A stretch of 64,000 nucleotides of DNA from Streptomyces sp. FIT100 (GTDB taxonomy: Bacteria > Actinomycetota > Actinomycetes > Streptomycetales > Streptomycetaceae), in contig NZ_CP075715.1 of the NCBI RefSeq assembly GCF_024584805.1, forward strand, positions 4,952,526 through 5,016,525, written 5' to 3'. Below the pieces are notes generated by a model. That model saw only the letters and a program-made list of their open reading frames with translations. It searched no databases and had not been told where the DNA came from. Numbering within the stretch: the stretch's first letter is position 1; every line of letters starts with the position of its first letter. The translations under genes and the position numbers were made by a program. This document shows positions 16,104-24,678 of the stretch, one piece after another.

Positions 16104-17576
16104 ATGAAACGCAGACTCCACATGGTCATCCTGGCGGTGATGGCGCTGTTCCTGACCGCGGGAGTGGCGGTCATCACAGCACAGCCGGCAAATGCGGCGT
16201 TGGCAGGAACCGTCACGCTGAAGGAGACCAGCGGTAACATCACCGCCAATCCGATGTTCACCGAGGCCACGGTGGACCAAGCGTGCCCCGAAGGTCACCG
16301 CGACAAGCTCTACGTATCCGTGCTCAAGCCGGACGGGAAATTGGGGTTCATCTTCAAGAGCATCAGCGGAGGGGATTACGGGCAGGCGCCATTCACATTC
16401 CAGGCTCCCACGCTGCCGCCCAATCGCAGAGCGTTCAGTTCGGCCCTTCCCAATCCGGAGAACGGCGTGTACGAGATGCGAGTCACGTGCCAGTCGGCCA
16501 CTGATCTGACGCCGACAGACGCGGACGACTTGCTCGACCAGACCTTTACCTTCGCGGTTGAAATCGCCAACAACTCCACTTGGCAGGTGAAGGAGGTGGT
16601 GGTGCCCGCGGTGGAGACGTCGTCGAATCTCTCGGTGGAGCCGGCCAAGCAGTCGCGCATCGGGCAGAAGTACACGCTGACTGCGACTGTGCAGCCCGCA
16701 GACGCGGTGGGATCGTTCCAGTTCAAGGTCGGGGGTAACAACTCAGGCACTCCGGTGCCCGTGGTCGGCGGAGTCGCCTCCCTGGAGGTGACCGCGGCGC
16801 CTCTCCCGGGTAATGGCGTGCGGAGTTTGGAATTGGATGCCCTCTTCATCCCGGACGACCCTCTGAAGTTCACCGGCAGTAGTGCGCCGCAGATCGCGGA
16901 CTACGCGGTCGTCGACCCCGCCTCCCTGGTCGCCCGCGACGAGAACGGCGACAGCGTCGAGCCGAACGCGACTCTCGCACCGAGGCAGAAGGTCAAACTC
17001 TCCGTCAAGGGCTTCGGCCCCGAGGAGGAAGTCGCCGTCGCCCTCTCCGGCAGCGAGGCCGCCCTCGACGGCGGCAAGGCCGACAAGCAGGGCACCCTGA
17101 ACGACTACGAGTTCACCGTGCCCGAGGACGCCGCGGACGGCAACGCCACGCTCTCGTTCACCGGGGCCACCGGCGGCACCAAGGTCGACTTCGCCTTCAC
17201 CGTCGGTGAGGCGGGCGGCGAGACCGAGGGCGCCACGGAAGGCACGGAAGGCACCACGGAGGGCGAGACCGAGGGCGCCACCGAGGGGGAGACGGAAGGC
17301 GCCACTGAGGGCGCGACCGAGGGCGCCACTGAGGGCGCCGTCGCCGGCGGTACCGACGCCGGTGGTGTGGACGTCGGCGGTACCGACACCGGCGGCGCTG
17401 CCGACGGCGGCACCGGCGGTAGGGAGGAGAACCCCGGTCCTCTCGCGTCCACCGGTTCCGTGGGCCTGTCCCTCGGCATCCTCGCCGCGCTGCTGCTCGC
17501 GGTCGGCGGCTTCGTCGTCTACCACGCGCACCGTTCCGGCCGGCTGCTGAGCTTCGGCCCGACTCCTCGCGACTGA
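16104..17576 (+). CDS. Wall-anchored surface protein with LASTG sorting signal
   Basis: 490 residues: a signal peptide (cleavage near ANAA), two or three beta-sandwich modules (SNLSVEPAKQSRIGQKYTLT and AVVDPASLVARDENGDS mark domain starts), an acidic Thr/Glu/Gly tract of TEGATEG repeats (about residues 370-400), then Leu447-Ala-Ser-Thr-Gly, a membrane helix and a short tail with His and Arg. LAXTG is the signal known for class E sortases of Streptomyces. The ATG is preceded by GGGGGGCAG. The gene stands between the secreted PstS-like protein and a sortase-fold protein, so it is probably a wall scaffold for this transport system. GC is lower between 16.1 and 16.9 kb. Confidence 0.82.
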   Translation: MKRRLHMVILAVMALFLTAGVAVITAQPANAALAGTVTLKETSGNITANPMFTEATVDQACPEGHRDKLYVSVLKPDGKLGFIFKSISGGDYGQAPFTFQAPTLPPNRRAFSSALPNPENGVYEMRVTCQSATDLTPTDADDLLDQTFTFAVEIANNSTWQVKEVVVPAVETSSNLSVEPAKQSRIGQKYTLTATVQPADAVGSFQFKVGGNNSGTPVPVVGGVASLEVTAAPLPGNGVRSLELDALFIPDDPLKFTGSSAPQIADYAVVDPASLVARDENGDSVEPNATLAPRQKVKLSVKGFGPEEEVAVALSGSEAALDGGKADKQGTLNDYEFTVPEDAADGNATLSFTGATGGTKVDFAFTVGEAGGETEGATEGTEGTTEGETEGATEGETEGATEGATEGATEGAVAGGTDAGGVDVGGTDTGGAADGGTGGREENPGPLASTGSVGLSLGILAALLLAVGGFVVYHAHRSGRLLSFGPTPRD

Positions 17577-17590
17577 GCAACCCGAACCGC

Positions 17591-17629
17591 GGGCTGACAG
17601 GGGCAACCGGCAACCGCCCCTGTCAGCCC
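17591..17629 (+). terminator. Hairpin after the LASTG protein gene
   Basis: GGGCTGACAGGGGC pairs perfectly with GCCCCTGTCAGCCC across an 11-base loop, 14 bases after the stop codon. Confidence 0.8.
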
Positions 17630-17687
17630 GGTTCGACATCAACCGCGCCACACCAACTGATCGACATCGACCGAGGAGCGCGTCACC

Positions 17688-18644
17688 GTGACCGTTCTGT
17701 CGTCTCCGCCCGAGACCGACGCCGCGGCTGTATGGAAGCCGCCGACGGACGGTTCGCCGGCTGACAAGACCACCGATTCCCCGTCCGAACGCCCGCCGTC
17801 CGACCCGGCGTTCGCCATCCCCGGAGCGGCGCTGCTGATCTTCGCGGCACTGCTCCTCGGCTTCGTCGCCAACCTCACCGTCGTCGGGCACCTCCAGCAC
17901 GCCAGGGCCCAGCAGATCGGCTACGCCGATCTTCGCAAGCAGCTCGCCGAAGGCGTCGCCCCCGTCGGTCAGACCGACATCAACGGCAAGTTGCTGACCC
18001 CCGGCGCTCCCGTCGCCATCCTCCGCGCCCCGGCGATCGGCCTGCGTGAGGTGGTCGTTGAGGGTACGACGTCCTCGGTTCTCACCGGCGGGCCCGGCCA
18101 CAGCCGGAAGTCGGCCCTGCCGGGTCAGCCCGGCACCAGCGTCATCATGGGGCGCCAGTGGGGCTACGGCAGCCCGTTCCAGGCCATCGACCAGCTCAAG
18201 CCGGGCAATCGGATCGAGGTGACGACCGGTCAGGGCAAGCACACGTACCAGGTCATCGGCGTCCGGCGGGCCGGCGACCGCGTACCGGTCGCCAAACAGG
18301 GCCAGGGCCTGCTCACCCTCGTCACCGCCACCGGCTCCCCGTACACCCCCTCGGGGGTGCTCCGCGTCGACGCCGAGCTGACGTCCGACGTCCAGCAGCG
18401 TCCCAGCCGTGTACTCAGCCCTGCCCAGATGAGCAAGGCCGAGGAGGCGCTCGAAGGGGACAACTCCGCGTGGCTGCTGATCCTGCTGTGGAGCCAGCTG
18501 CTCCTCGTGGTCGCCGGTGCCGTCACGTGGCTGTACCGCCGCTGGGGCCACTGGCAGACATGGATCGTCGGCCTCCCCGTTCTCACGGCCGTGGGCATCG
18601 CCCTCTCCGGCGCCGTAACCCGTCTCCTCCCGAACCTGCTCTGA
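17688..18644 (+). CDS. Sortase-fold membrane protein lacking the catalytic residues
   Basis: 318 residues. An N-terminal membrane helix (about 48-68) is followed by a domain that aligns by eye with class E/F sortases: APVAILRAPAIGLREVVVEG, TSVIMGRQWGYGSPFQAIDQLKPGNRI and LTLVTATGSPYTPSGVLRVDAEL. In active sortases the second block reads GH(R) and the third T(T/S)C...R. Here the His position is Arg156 (Gln157 next), the Cys position is Ala214, and the usual Arg is not in place. Two more membrane helices close the protein. So it is probably a non-catalytic binding or assembly module. GTG 17688 lies behind a GAGGAGCG ribosome site, and the gene sits 16 bases before pstB. Confidence 0.75.
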   Translation: MTVLSSPPETDAAAVWKPPTDGSPADKTTDSPSERPPSDPAFAIPGAALLIFAALLLGFVANLTVVGHLQHARAQQIGYADLRKQLAEGVAPVGQTDINGKLLTPGAPVAILRAPAIGLREVVVEGTTSSVLTGGPGHSRKSALPGQPGTSVIMGRQWGYGSPFQAIDQLKPGNRIEVTTGQGKHTYQVIGVRRAGDRVPVAKQGQGLLTLVTATGSPYTPSGVLRVDAELTSDVQQRPSRVLSPAQMSKAEEALEGDNSAWLLILLWSQLLLVVAGAVTWLYRRWGHWQTWIVGLPVLTAVGIALSGAVTRLLPNLL

Positions 18645-18660
18645 CCCGAGGTGCCCTGAC

Positions 18661-19494
18661 ATGACCATCACCGACACCAACGTCTCCACCGTCAAGCTGC
18701 CCGCCGTCGGAGCCGCCCGGCCCGCGACGCTCGAAGCCCGCGACATCTCCGCCTGGTTCGGCGACCACAAGGTCCTCGACCGGGTGTCGCTGTCCATGCC
18801 CGCACAGAAGGTGTCGGCCCTCATCGGCCCCTCCGGCTGTGGCAAATCGACGTTCCTGCGCATCCTCAACCGGATGCACGAACTGGTCGGCTCCGCCTCC
18901 CTCGCCGGGCAGGTGCTGCTCGACGGCGACGACATCTACGACCGCGGCCGCCGCATCACCCACGCGCGCCGCGAGATCGGCATGGTGTTCCAGAAGCCGA
19001 ACCCCTTCCCGGCGATGTCCATCTACGACAACGTCCTCGCCGGTCTGAAGATGAACGGCATCAAGGCGTCGCGCGCCGACAGGGACGACCTGGTCGAGGA
19101 GTGCCTCACCAAGGGCGGCCTCTGGAAGGAGGTCCGCGACCGTCTTCGCCAGCCCGGCGGTGCACTCTCCGGCGGTCAGCAGCAGCGCCTCTGCATCGCC
19201 CGTTCGCTGGCCGTGCGCCCGCGCGTGCTGCTGATGGACGAGCCGTGCTCAGCCCTCGACCCGACGTCGACGCGCCGCATCGAGCAGACCATCGGGGAGC
19301 TGAAGGGCGAGGTGACCATCGTCATCGTCACCCACAACATGCAGCAGGCCCAGCGCGTCTCGGACCAGTGCGCCTTCTTCCTCGCCGAGCAGGGCACCCC
19401 GGGCGTGATCGTCGAGCACGGCCCGACAGAGACCATGTTCAACTCGCCTCAGGATCAAAGGACGTCCGACTACGTCAACGGCCGCTTCGGCTGA
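18661..19494 (+). CDS. pstB: Phosphate ABC transporter ATP-binding protein PstB
   Basis: 277 residues with all ATPase motifs: Walker A GPSGCGKST, the Q-loop VFQKPNPFPAMSIYDNV typical of PstB, signature LSGGQQQR, Walker B VLLMDEPCSALDP and the switch His in VTHNMQQA. It powers PstC/PstA from the cytoplasm. In most genomes pstB directly follows pstA; here six kilobases of surface-protein genes separate them, although all genes share orientation. It follows the sortase-fold gene by 16 bases, so the two are likely cotranscribed. Confidence 0.93.
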   Translation: MTITDTNVSTVKLPAVGAARPATLEARDISAWFGDHKVLDRVSLSMPAQKVSALIGPSGCGKSTFLRILNRMHELVGSASLAGQVLLDGDDIYDRGRRITHARREIGMVFQKPNPFPAMSIYDNVLAGLKMNGIKASRADRDDLVEECLTKGGLWKEVRDRLRQPGGALSGGQQQRLCIARSLAVRPRVLLMDEPCSALDPTSTRRIEQTIGELKGEVTIVIVTHNMQQAQRVSDQCAFFLAEQGTPGVIVEHGPTETMFNSPQDQRTSDYVNGRFG

Positions 19495-19747
19495 CGAGCC
19501 CGTCCTTGCCGACCCACGGTCACGGTCCTGCTGAATGCCACGGCCGAGGACGGCGGTCGGCTCTTGGGGGTCTTACGACCCCTCGGCAGATGCGTCGCCA
19601 AGTCCGTTGAGAGCGACTACGAGTTCGTGACTATCGGGACCTACTGCTTCGGACTCTCCTGAACTGCGGGTCCGTCGCAGCACAAGGCGAGAGCTGACGC
19701 CACAGGCACGAATGTCGATCCACCGTCAGGAGAAGAGGGAGGGCGCC

Positions 19748-20563
19748 GTGGTCCTGCATGCCACACGCCGCAGGGTGAGCGGACCTGGGCGACGGGGCGG
19801 CCTCTCACGCCCGCTCGCCGCCGTCGTGGGAGCTGCCGTCGTGGGGTTGCTATCCGCGTGCGCCGGCCCAGGGACTCCCTCCCGCCAGACGAACGCCGAC
19901 TGGGACCGCCCCTCAAGCGCACCCCCAGCGCCGGGCGCCACCCTTACCGGTGCACCCTCCGCCCCGGCGCCGAAGCCCGCGCCCCAAGGCAGCGCCGCGG
20001 GGCGGGGCGCGGCGCGACTCCCTTCGTCCCACGCGCCGACAAAGGCCCCCAAGCACCCGCGGAGCACGACGCCGGAGAGCAGCAAGTCCCTCCCGGCCAA
20101 GCCTTCGGCGCCCGGCACTCCAACCACCGCGAAACCTGCCCCCCTCATCTCCCCGGCTCAGAAGTCGACACCCGACCCGAGCGTGACGACCATCCACATC
20201 GGCAGGTGGTCCCGCCCGCTGATCCGCGGCGGCCAGGAAGAGGTGGACGCCTGCAGCGCGGCGGTCCTGTTCGAGGGGCCGGTCCCGGGCAAGGAGAACG
20301 GGTTCGAGATGAACACCTCGGTGATCGTCGGGCACGACTTCTGCGGATTCGACCACTTCGCCGACCTGCCCGTGGGCACAGAGGTCAGGATCACCGGCCC
20401 CAAGGGCGAGCTGAAGTACCGGGTGTACGCCAACTACATCACCCCGGGACAGGGCGGTTCCAACAGCGGTCTCTACTGGGGCGACATCACGTTGCAGAGC
20501 TGCCTCGGCCCGGACACCGGATTCAGCTACCTGGAGCGTGTCTCACCGGTAATCCGGCGATGA
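19748..20563 (+). CDS. Sortase-like lipoprotein
   Basis: 271 residues from GTG 19748 (GGGAGGG just before it). A lipobox LLSAC puts the lipidated Cys at residue 38. About 110 residues of Pro/Ala/Ser/Lys linker follow, then a compact C-terminal domain with TSVIVGHDFCGFDHF (His196), YRVYANY and ITLQSCLGPDTGFSYLER (Cys252, then Arg). His, Cys and Arg occur in the order expected of sortases, unlike the sortase-fold protein encoded upstream. It is shorter than standard class E enzymes, and lipid anchoring instead of a membrane helix is unusual. Homology continues into a PstS remnant directly after the stop, so its last residues may be altered. Confidence 0.65.
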   Translation: MVLHATRRRVSGPGRRGGLSRPLAAVVGAAVVGLLSACAGPGTPSRQTNADWDRPSSAPPAPGATLTGAPSAPAPKPAPQGSAAGRGAARLPSSHAPTKAPKHPRSTTPESSKSLPAKPSAPGTPTTAKPAPLISPAQKSTPDPSVTTIHIGRWSRPLIRGGQEEVDACSAAVLFEGPVPGKENGFEMNTSVIVGHDFCGFDHFADLPVGTEVRITGPKGELKYRVYANYITPGQGGSNSGLYWGDITLQSCLGPDTGFSYLERVSPVIRR

Positions 20564-21292
20564 AGTGCGGCCGTCGCGCTCGACGGCTCGGCGGCCATCG
20601 CCGCGCTGAACAACGACATCGCGCTCGGCACGCACTGCCTCGACTTCGCGGGCGTGACGCGAGGGCCGAACAACATGTCCACCAACGACTTGAGCTGGCT
20701 CCGGTTCGCCAGGGACGGTGTGACCGTGGCGGTGCGCACGGACAGCGGTCTGGTGGACCACGACTTCACCACGGCCGAGCTGCAGGACATCTACCGGTGC
20801 AAGGTCACCACGGTCGACGTGGGCGGTCGCGCCATCGCCGTGAGGCCGCTGCTCCCGGAGGTCGGTTCGGGTACGGGCGCGTACTGGGCTGCGGTGATGG
20901 GGATCAGCTCCACCATGCCGCCGTCCTGCGTCGGCGGGGCCGAGGAGCACGACGGCCGTTCGCTGGTCAACGAGGGCGATCTCATGCCGTTCTCGATCCC
21001 CCAGTTCATCGCCCAGGTCAACGGCGCCGCGACGAACCGTCTCGGTGCCGCGGACATCCGTCCCGTCGACGGCGTGGACCCGTACACGCAGTCCTTCACC
21101 TTCAACACGAGCTTCCCGATCGCCCGTGACGTCTACGTCGTCGTCGAAACGGCCCGGCTGACAGAGACGGCGATCGCCGCGGCGTTCGTCGGCCGCGGCT
21201 CGCTCGTCTGCTATGACGCGGCGATCACCGAACTCCACGGCTTCGGCCCGCTCGCCAACTGCGGTTCGGTCGCCTTCACCGGCGAGAGCTGA
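20564..21292 (+). pseudogene. PstS-like gene remnant without its 5' end
   Basis: The 243 codons directly after the sortase-like stop are in the same frame and align with the secreted PstS-like protein at 14964: TSTNDLSW becomes MSTNDLSW, with AVRTDSGL, EHDG(R) and GDLMPFSI shared, through to CGSVAFTG at the C-terminus. The signal peptide and roughly the first 65-70 residues are missing. Translation could only begin at an internal GTG (20654), which has no signal peptide, so I call it a pseudogene. The pattern suggests a deletion that joined the sortase-like gene to a formerly adjacent binding-protein gene. Confidence 0.8.
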
Positions 21293-21390
21293 CCGGCTGG
21301 GCGGGACCAGGTCAACCAACTGGCGGGTGCCCCGCGCGGGGCGTCCGGCAGTCAGGGCGCCGGTCCCGCCCGTCTGCTGGAATGACCCGC

Positions 21391-21755
21391 ATGAGCATCT
21401 TCGTCCGAGCGCGGTTCGACATCCGGGACGGTCAACAGCAGGCGGCTTCGAGGCGCTGGCACTTGCGCTGCGCGACCGGGCCGCCGAGGAGCCCGGGACC
21501 CTTGCCTACCGGTGGTTCTCGGCCGGTGACGAGGGCAGTTACCTGGTGCTGGAGGAGTACGCCGACGAGGATGCGGCCATGGCCCACAACGAACGTGCCG
21601 CGGATCTGCTGACGCGGGTGGGGCAGTGCGCCGAGATGGTGTACGCGGAGATCTACGGGGACGTCGGGCCCCGGCTCCGCGAGTGGGCCCGGTCGCACCC
21701 CCAGGTCACCGCTTACGCAGACTTCCCCGGCCCCGGTCAGGGCGGAGAGGGCTGA
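21391..21755 (+). pseudogene. Antibiotic biosynthesis monooxygenase-like gene with a frameshift
   Basis: ATG 21391 opens MSIFVRARFDIRDGQQQ, then the frame breaks at about 21435-21445. The protein resumes in another frame as GGFEALALALRDRAAEEPG, then YRWFSAGDEGSYLVLEEY and NERAADLLTRVG, ending DFPGPGQGGEG. Joined, the product is a ferredoxin-like ABM/YgiN-type monooxygenase of about 120 residues. One base lost (or two gained) in a CAG/GGC-rich stretch explains the break. It is either a true inactivation or a sequencing error. Confidence 0.7.
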
Positions 21756-22063
21756 GAGACGGCGCTCAGGGCTCAGGCGACCTGGGCGTCCAGTCCAGGG
21801 CGTCCAGGGCGGTGCGGGGCCACTCGTGGTCCGCGCCGGGGGGCGATTGCGGTGGGCCGTCGGCCGACTCGTGGCGCAAGCGCCCGGCCCGACCACGGAG
21901 TCACCGCGCCGTTCGGTTCCGCATGCGGTCGTGACCGGTCCCGTCGGACCGAACGTGCCGCGACCACGGCGGGAGAGCGGTCGGCGGCTGCCGGCTTCCG
22001 GAGCCGTCCACCCTCGGGCTGGCCCCTGGAGACCTGCTGCTCCGAGGTGATGGACTGGGCGCC
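21756..22063. other. 308-bp intergenic stretch
   Basis: No gene is supported. A short direct repeat of GGGCGTCCAG occurs near 21784-21810. The end holds the weak leader of the methyltransferase gene (CTCCGAGGTGATGG). Confidence 0.5.
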
Positions 22064-22723
22064 ATGACGACACTGCCGCACCGCGTCCTCGGCGCGCTCG
22101 AGCGGTTCAACGCCGCGCACCCCTGGGACCACAACGCCCATTACCACCGGTGGATCCTGCGGCAGGTCCCCCGGCGCTTCGACACCGCCCTTGACGTCGG
22201 CTGCGGCAGCGGTGACCTGGCCGGACTCCTGGCCGTACGCGCCGCCGAGGTGCGGGGAATCGACACCGACCCGGCGATCGTGGCCCGGGCGCAGGAGCTG
22301 ACGTCCCCGGAGGCGCCGGTCACCTTCACCGTCGCGGACGCGCCGACCGGGATCCCGGCCGCCGGTCCGTACGACGTCATCACCTGCGTCGCCACGATCC
22401 ACCACTTGCCGTTCGGCGATGCCCTCAGAGCCTTCCGGCGCCACTTGGCACCCGGAGGGACCCTGGTGGTCGTCGGCCTGTACCGCGCGCGGACACCCGT
22501 GGACCACCTCCTCGGCTACGCGGCCGTTCCGCTCAACGCCGCCACGGGCTGGCTCAAGAACAGGGGCCGTCCGGCGCCGCGTCCGGTCGCGATGACGGCC
22601 CGGACCCGGCCGGCGGAGATGAGCTTCCCCGACATCGTCCGCGAAGCCCGCGCCGTGCTGCCCGGGGCGCGGCTGCGGCGTCGGCTGTTCTGGCGCTACT
22701 CGCTCGTATGGCACGCCCGTTGA
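22064..22723 (+). CDS. Class I SAM-dependent methyltransferase
   Basis: 219 residues with the Rossmann methyltransferase motifs: LDVGCGSGDLAGLL (motif I, SAM binding), VRGIDTDPAIVARA (motif II acid), VTFTVADAP and YDVITCVATIHHL (motif IV), then LAPGGTLVVVGLYR. It resembles the Methyltransf_11/25 small-molecule enzymes; the C-terminal part carries a basic stretch (KNRGRPAPRPVAMTARTRP). The substrate cannot be told. It is monocistronic and converges with the MFS gene on the other strand. Confidence 0.85.
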   Translation: MTTLPHRVLGALERFNAAHPWDHNAHYHRWILRQVPRRFDTALDVGCGSGDLAGLLAVRAAEVRGIDTDPAIVARAQELTSPEAPVTFTVADAPTGIPAAGPYDVITCVATIHHLPFGDALRAFRRHLAPGGTLVVVGLYRARTPVDHLLGYAAVPLNAATGWLKNRGRPAPRPVAMTARTRPAEMSFPDIVREARAVLPGARLRRRLFWRYSLVWHAR

Positions 22724-22744
22724 GCAGTGGGGGCGGCCGGCCGG

Positions 22745-24001
22745 TCATCCCGTGGGCACGGTCGGGTGGTGGGAGCGCGCGGCAGGCGGTGTGACCCGGA
22801 CGCGGGGGAGCCGGCGCACAGGGGAGACGGCGATGAGGGCGATGGCGCAGCAGAGGGCGATGAGGGTCCCGACCAGCAGGAGGTCGCGGATGGTGAAGAG
22901 GGCGCTGACGGGGCCGGCGATGGCCTGGCCGAACGGGGCGGCGAGGATCGAGCCCGCGATCTCGTAGGCCGTCACGCGGTTGAGCCGGTCCTCGGAGATC
23001 TGGGTCTGCACGGTGGTGGCCCACTGGACGCCCCAGAACGCCCAGCCGATCCCGCTCACCCCGTACCCGAGCAGGAGCAGCGGCAGGGCGGGGACCAGGG
23101 CCGCCGCGAGCGGCATCAGCGGGAACAGGAACATCGCGAGCCCGCCGCCGAGCAGCGGGCGGGACGGGCGGACCCGGATCGCGACCAGGCCGCCGAGTAC
23201 GCAGCCGGCGCCGAACGCCGCCTCGGCGTACCCGAACGCGGCCTTGCCGTGCGCGTCGATGATGGCGGCGGCGCCGAGCGGGGTGATCGGGCCCCAGACG
23301 AAGATGCCCAGGAACCACCAGATCAGGATGACCGACCACATCCAGGACCGGGAACGGAACTCGTCCCAGCCGGTCCGCAGGTTCGCGAGCGTGGAGGCCG
23401 AACGGTCCACCACGAACGGGGGCAGCCGCAGCGCCACCAGGCAGACCCCGCTCACCGCGAACGTGGCGGCGACGACCGCAAAGACGGGGGCCACCGAGAC
23501 GGTGGCGACGAGCGTCCCGGCGAGCGCCGGCCCGGCCATCGTGGAGAGCCCCTGGGCGACGCGCAGCACTCCGTTGGCGTGGTGGGGGTCGGCGGCGACC
23601 TGTGGGACCAGGCTGGACACGCCGGGCTGGAACATCGCGGTCGCGGTCCCGCCGAGCGCGGCCACGCCGACGATGAACCACAACGGCGCCCGGCCGACCC
23701 AGAAGTAGGCCGCGAGCGCGCCCATGAGCAGGCTCCGGGCCGCGTCCGCTCCGATCATCAGCGGTCTGGGGTGGAAGCGGTCCGCGAACACCCCGCCGAA
23801 GACGACGAAGAGCGCGAACGCCCCCATCCAGGCGGCGAGCGCGAACCCGACCGCGCTCACCCCGTACCCGAGCGACAGCATCGCGACCGACAGCGCGACG
23901 GGGATCATCGCGTCGCCCAGCATCGACGCGATGCGGGCAGTGAAGTAGAGGCTGAAGTTCCAGGTCCAGAGGCGGGGGCGCGCGAGGTCGGGCGGGACCA
24001 T
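22745..24001 (-). CDS. MFS transporter
   Basis: 418 residues with about 12 hydrophobic segments in two halves. A conserved loop between helices 2 and 3 (GGVFADRFHPRPLMIGADAARS) matches the motif A position of the EntS/Tet(V)-type exporters. RADxAR-like DAARSLLMG and the late R(D)E-type loops are typical of this group. The start ATG 24001 has AAGGAAG six bases before it. Substrate unknown; proteins of this branch export siderophores or drugs. No linked regulator is seen. Confidence 0.85.
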   Translation of the reverse strand: MVPPDLARPRLWTWNFSLYFTARIASMLGDAMIPVALSVAMLSLGYGVSAVGFALAAWMGAFALFVVFGGVFADRFHPRPLMIGADAARSLLMGALAAYFWVGRAPLWFIVGVAALGGTATAMFQPGVSSLVPQVAADPHHANGVLRVAQGLSTMAGPALAGTLVATVSVAPVFAVVAATFAVSGVCLVALRLPPFVVDRSASTLANLRTGWDEFRSRSWMWSVILIWWFLGIFVWGPITPLGAAAIIDAHGKAAFGYAEAAFGAGCVLGGLVAIRVRPSRPLLGGGLAMFLFPLMPLAAALVPALPLLLLGYGVSGIGWAFWGVQWATTVQTQISEDRLNRVTAYEIAGSILAAPFGQAIAGPVSALFTIRDLLLVGTLIALCCAIALIAVSPVRRLPRVRVTPPAARSHHPTVPTG

Positions 24002-24275
24002 TCAGGCTTCCTTCGAGCTGCGAGAAGTCCGTGCTGTGGCCTGGAGCATGCCGTCCGTGACGGTGCGGGCCGCGACACAGGGAGGCGTACGAACCCTCTG
24101 CGGGTATGCCCTGGCGGTCAAGCGAATTTCGCGCCCGGCCTCCGTCGCCCCGCGCCCGCGCCCGCAGGGCTTGGCGAGATTCCGTTGGAAGGTGTCAGTC
24201 GTGCCACTGGGACGGGCCGCGCCGCGCGCCTAGCGTCGAAGCGGCTCATCCGCTCCGGCCCCCCAAGGACACCGC

Positions 24276-24461
24276 ATGCACGTTCAGATCGTCCTGTTCG
24301 ACGGTTTCGATCCGCTCGACGCCATCGCCCCCTACGAGGTGCTGTACGCCGGTGCCATGGCCTTCGCCGTGACGGTCGACGGCGAGACCCTCACCGGCAC
24401 CTCCCGCGCCGGCCGCCTCCCCGCCTCCAAGGTCACCGGCCGACGCCGCACCGCGCCGTAA
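24276..24461 (+). pseudogene. DJ-1/PfpI family gene, N-terminal fragment
   Basis: The first 30 codons (MHVQIVLFDGFDPLDAIAPY...) are the first strand and helix of a DJ-1/PfpI protein. After about 24365 the sequence no longer resembles the family and the frame closes at 61 codons, against about 190-220 normally. No nucleophile-elbow Cys is found nearby. It is probably a deletion remnant. Confidence 0.6.
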
Positions 24462-24678
24462 GGGCCTGCCCCGGCGACAGGGCAATGCCGTCGCCGACGA
24501 CGAGCGGCTCCCGGTCGGTGAGCTCGCTCGCCACCCGCGGGCCGGGCCCGCAGGTCTGTATGCGCCGGGTTCTGAGGCGTTCCTAAGGTTTCCCGAGAGT
24601 TCCGCTGAGCCGTGGATGGTCTGCTCACTGGCGGGCGACGGCAGGAGCCGCGCACCCGCACAGCGAAGGAGAACGAGC

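Noticed and set aside
23000..24600. 619-codon plus-strand frame across the MFS gene
   Set aside because: It is an antisense shadow rich in Arg, Gly and Asp, with no domain.
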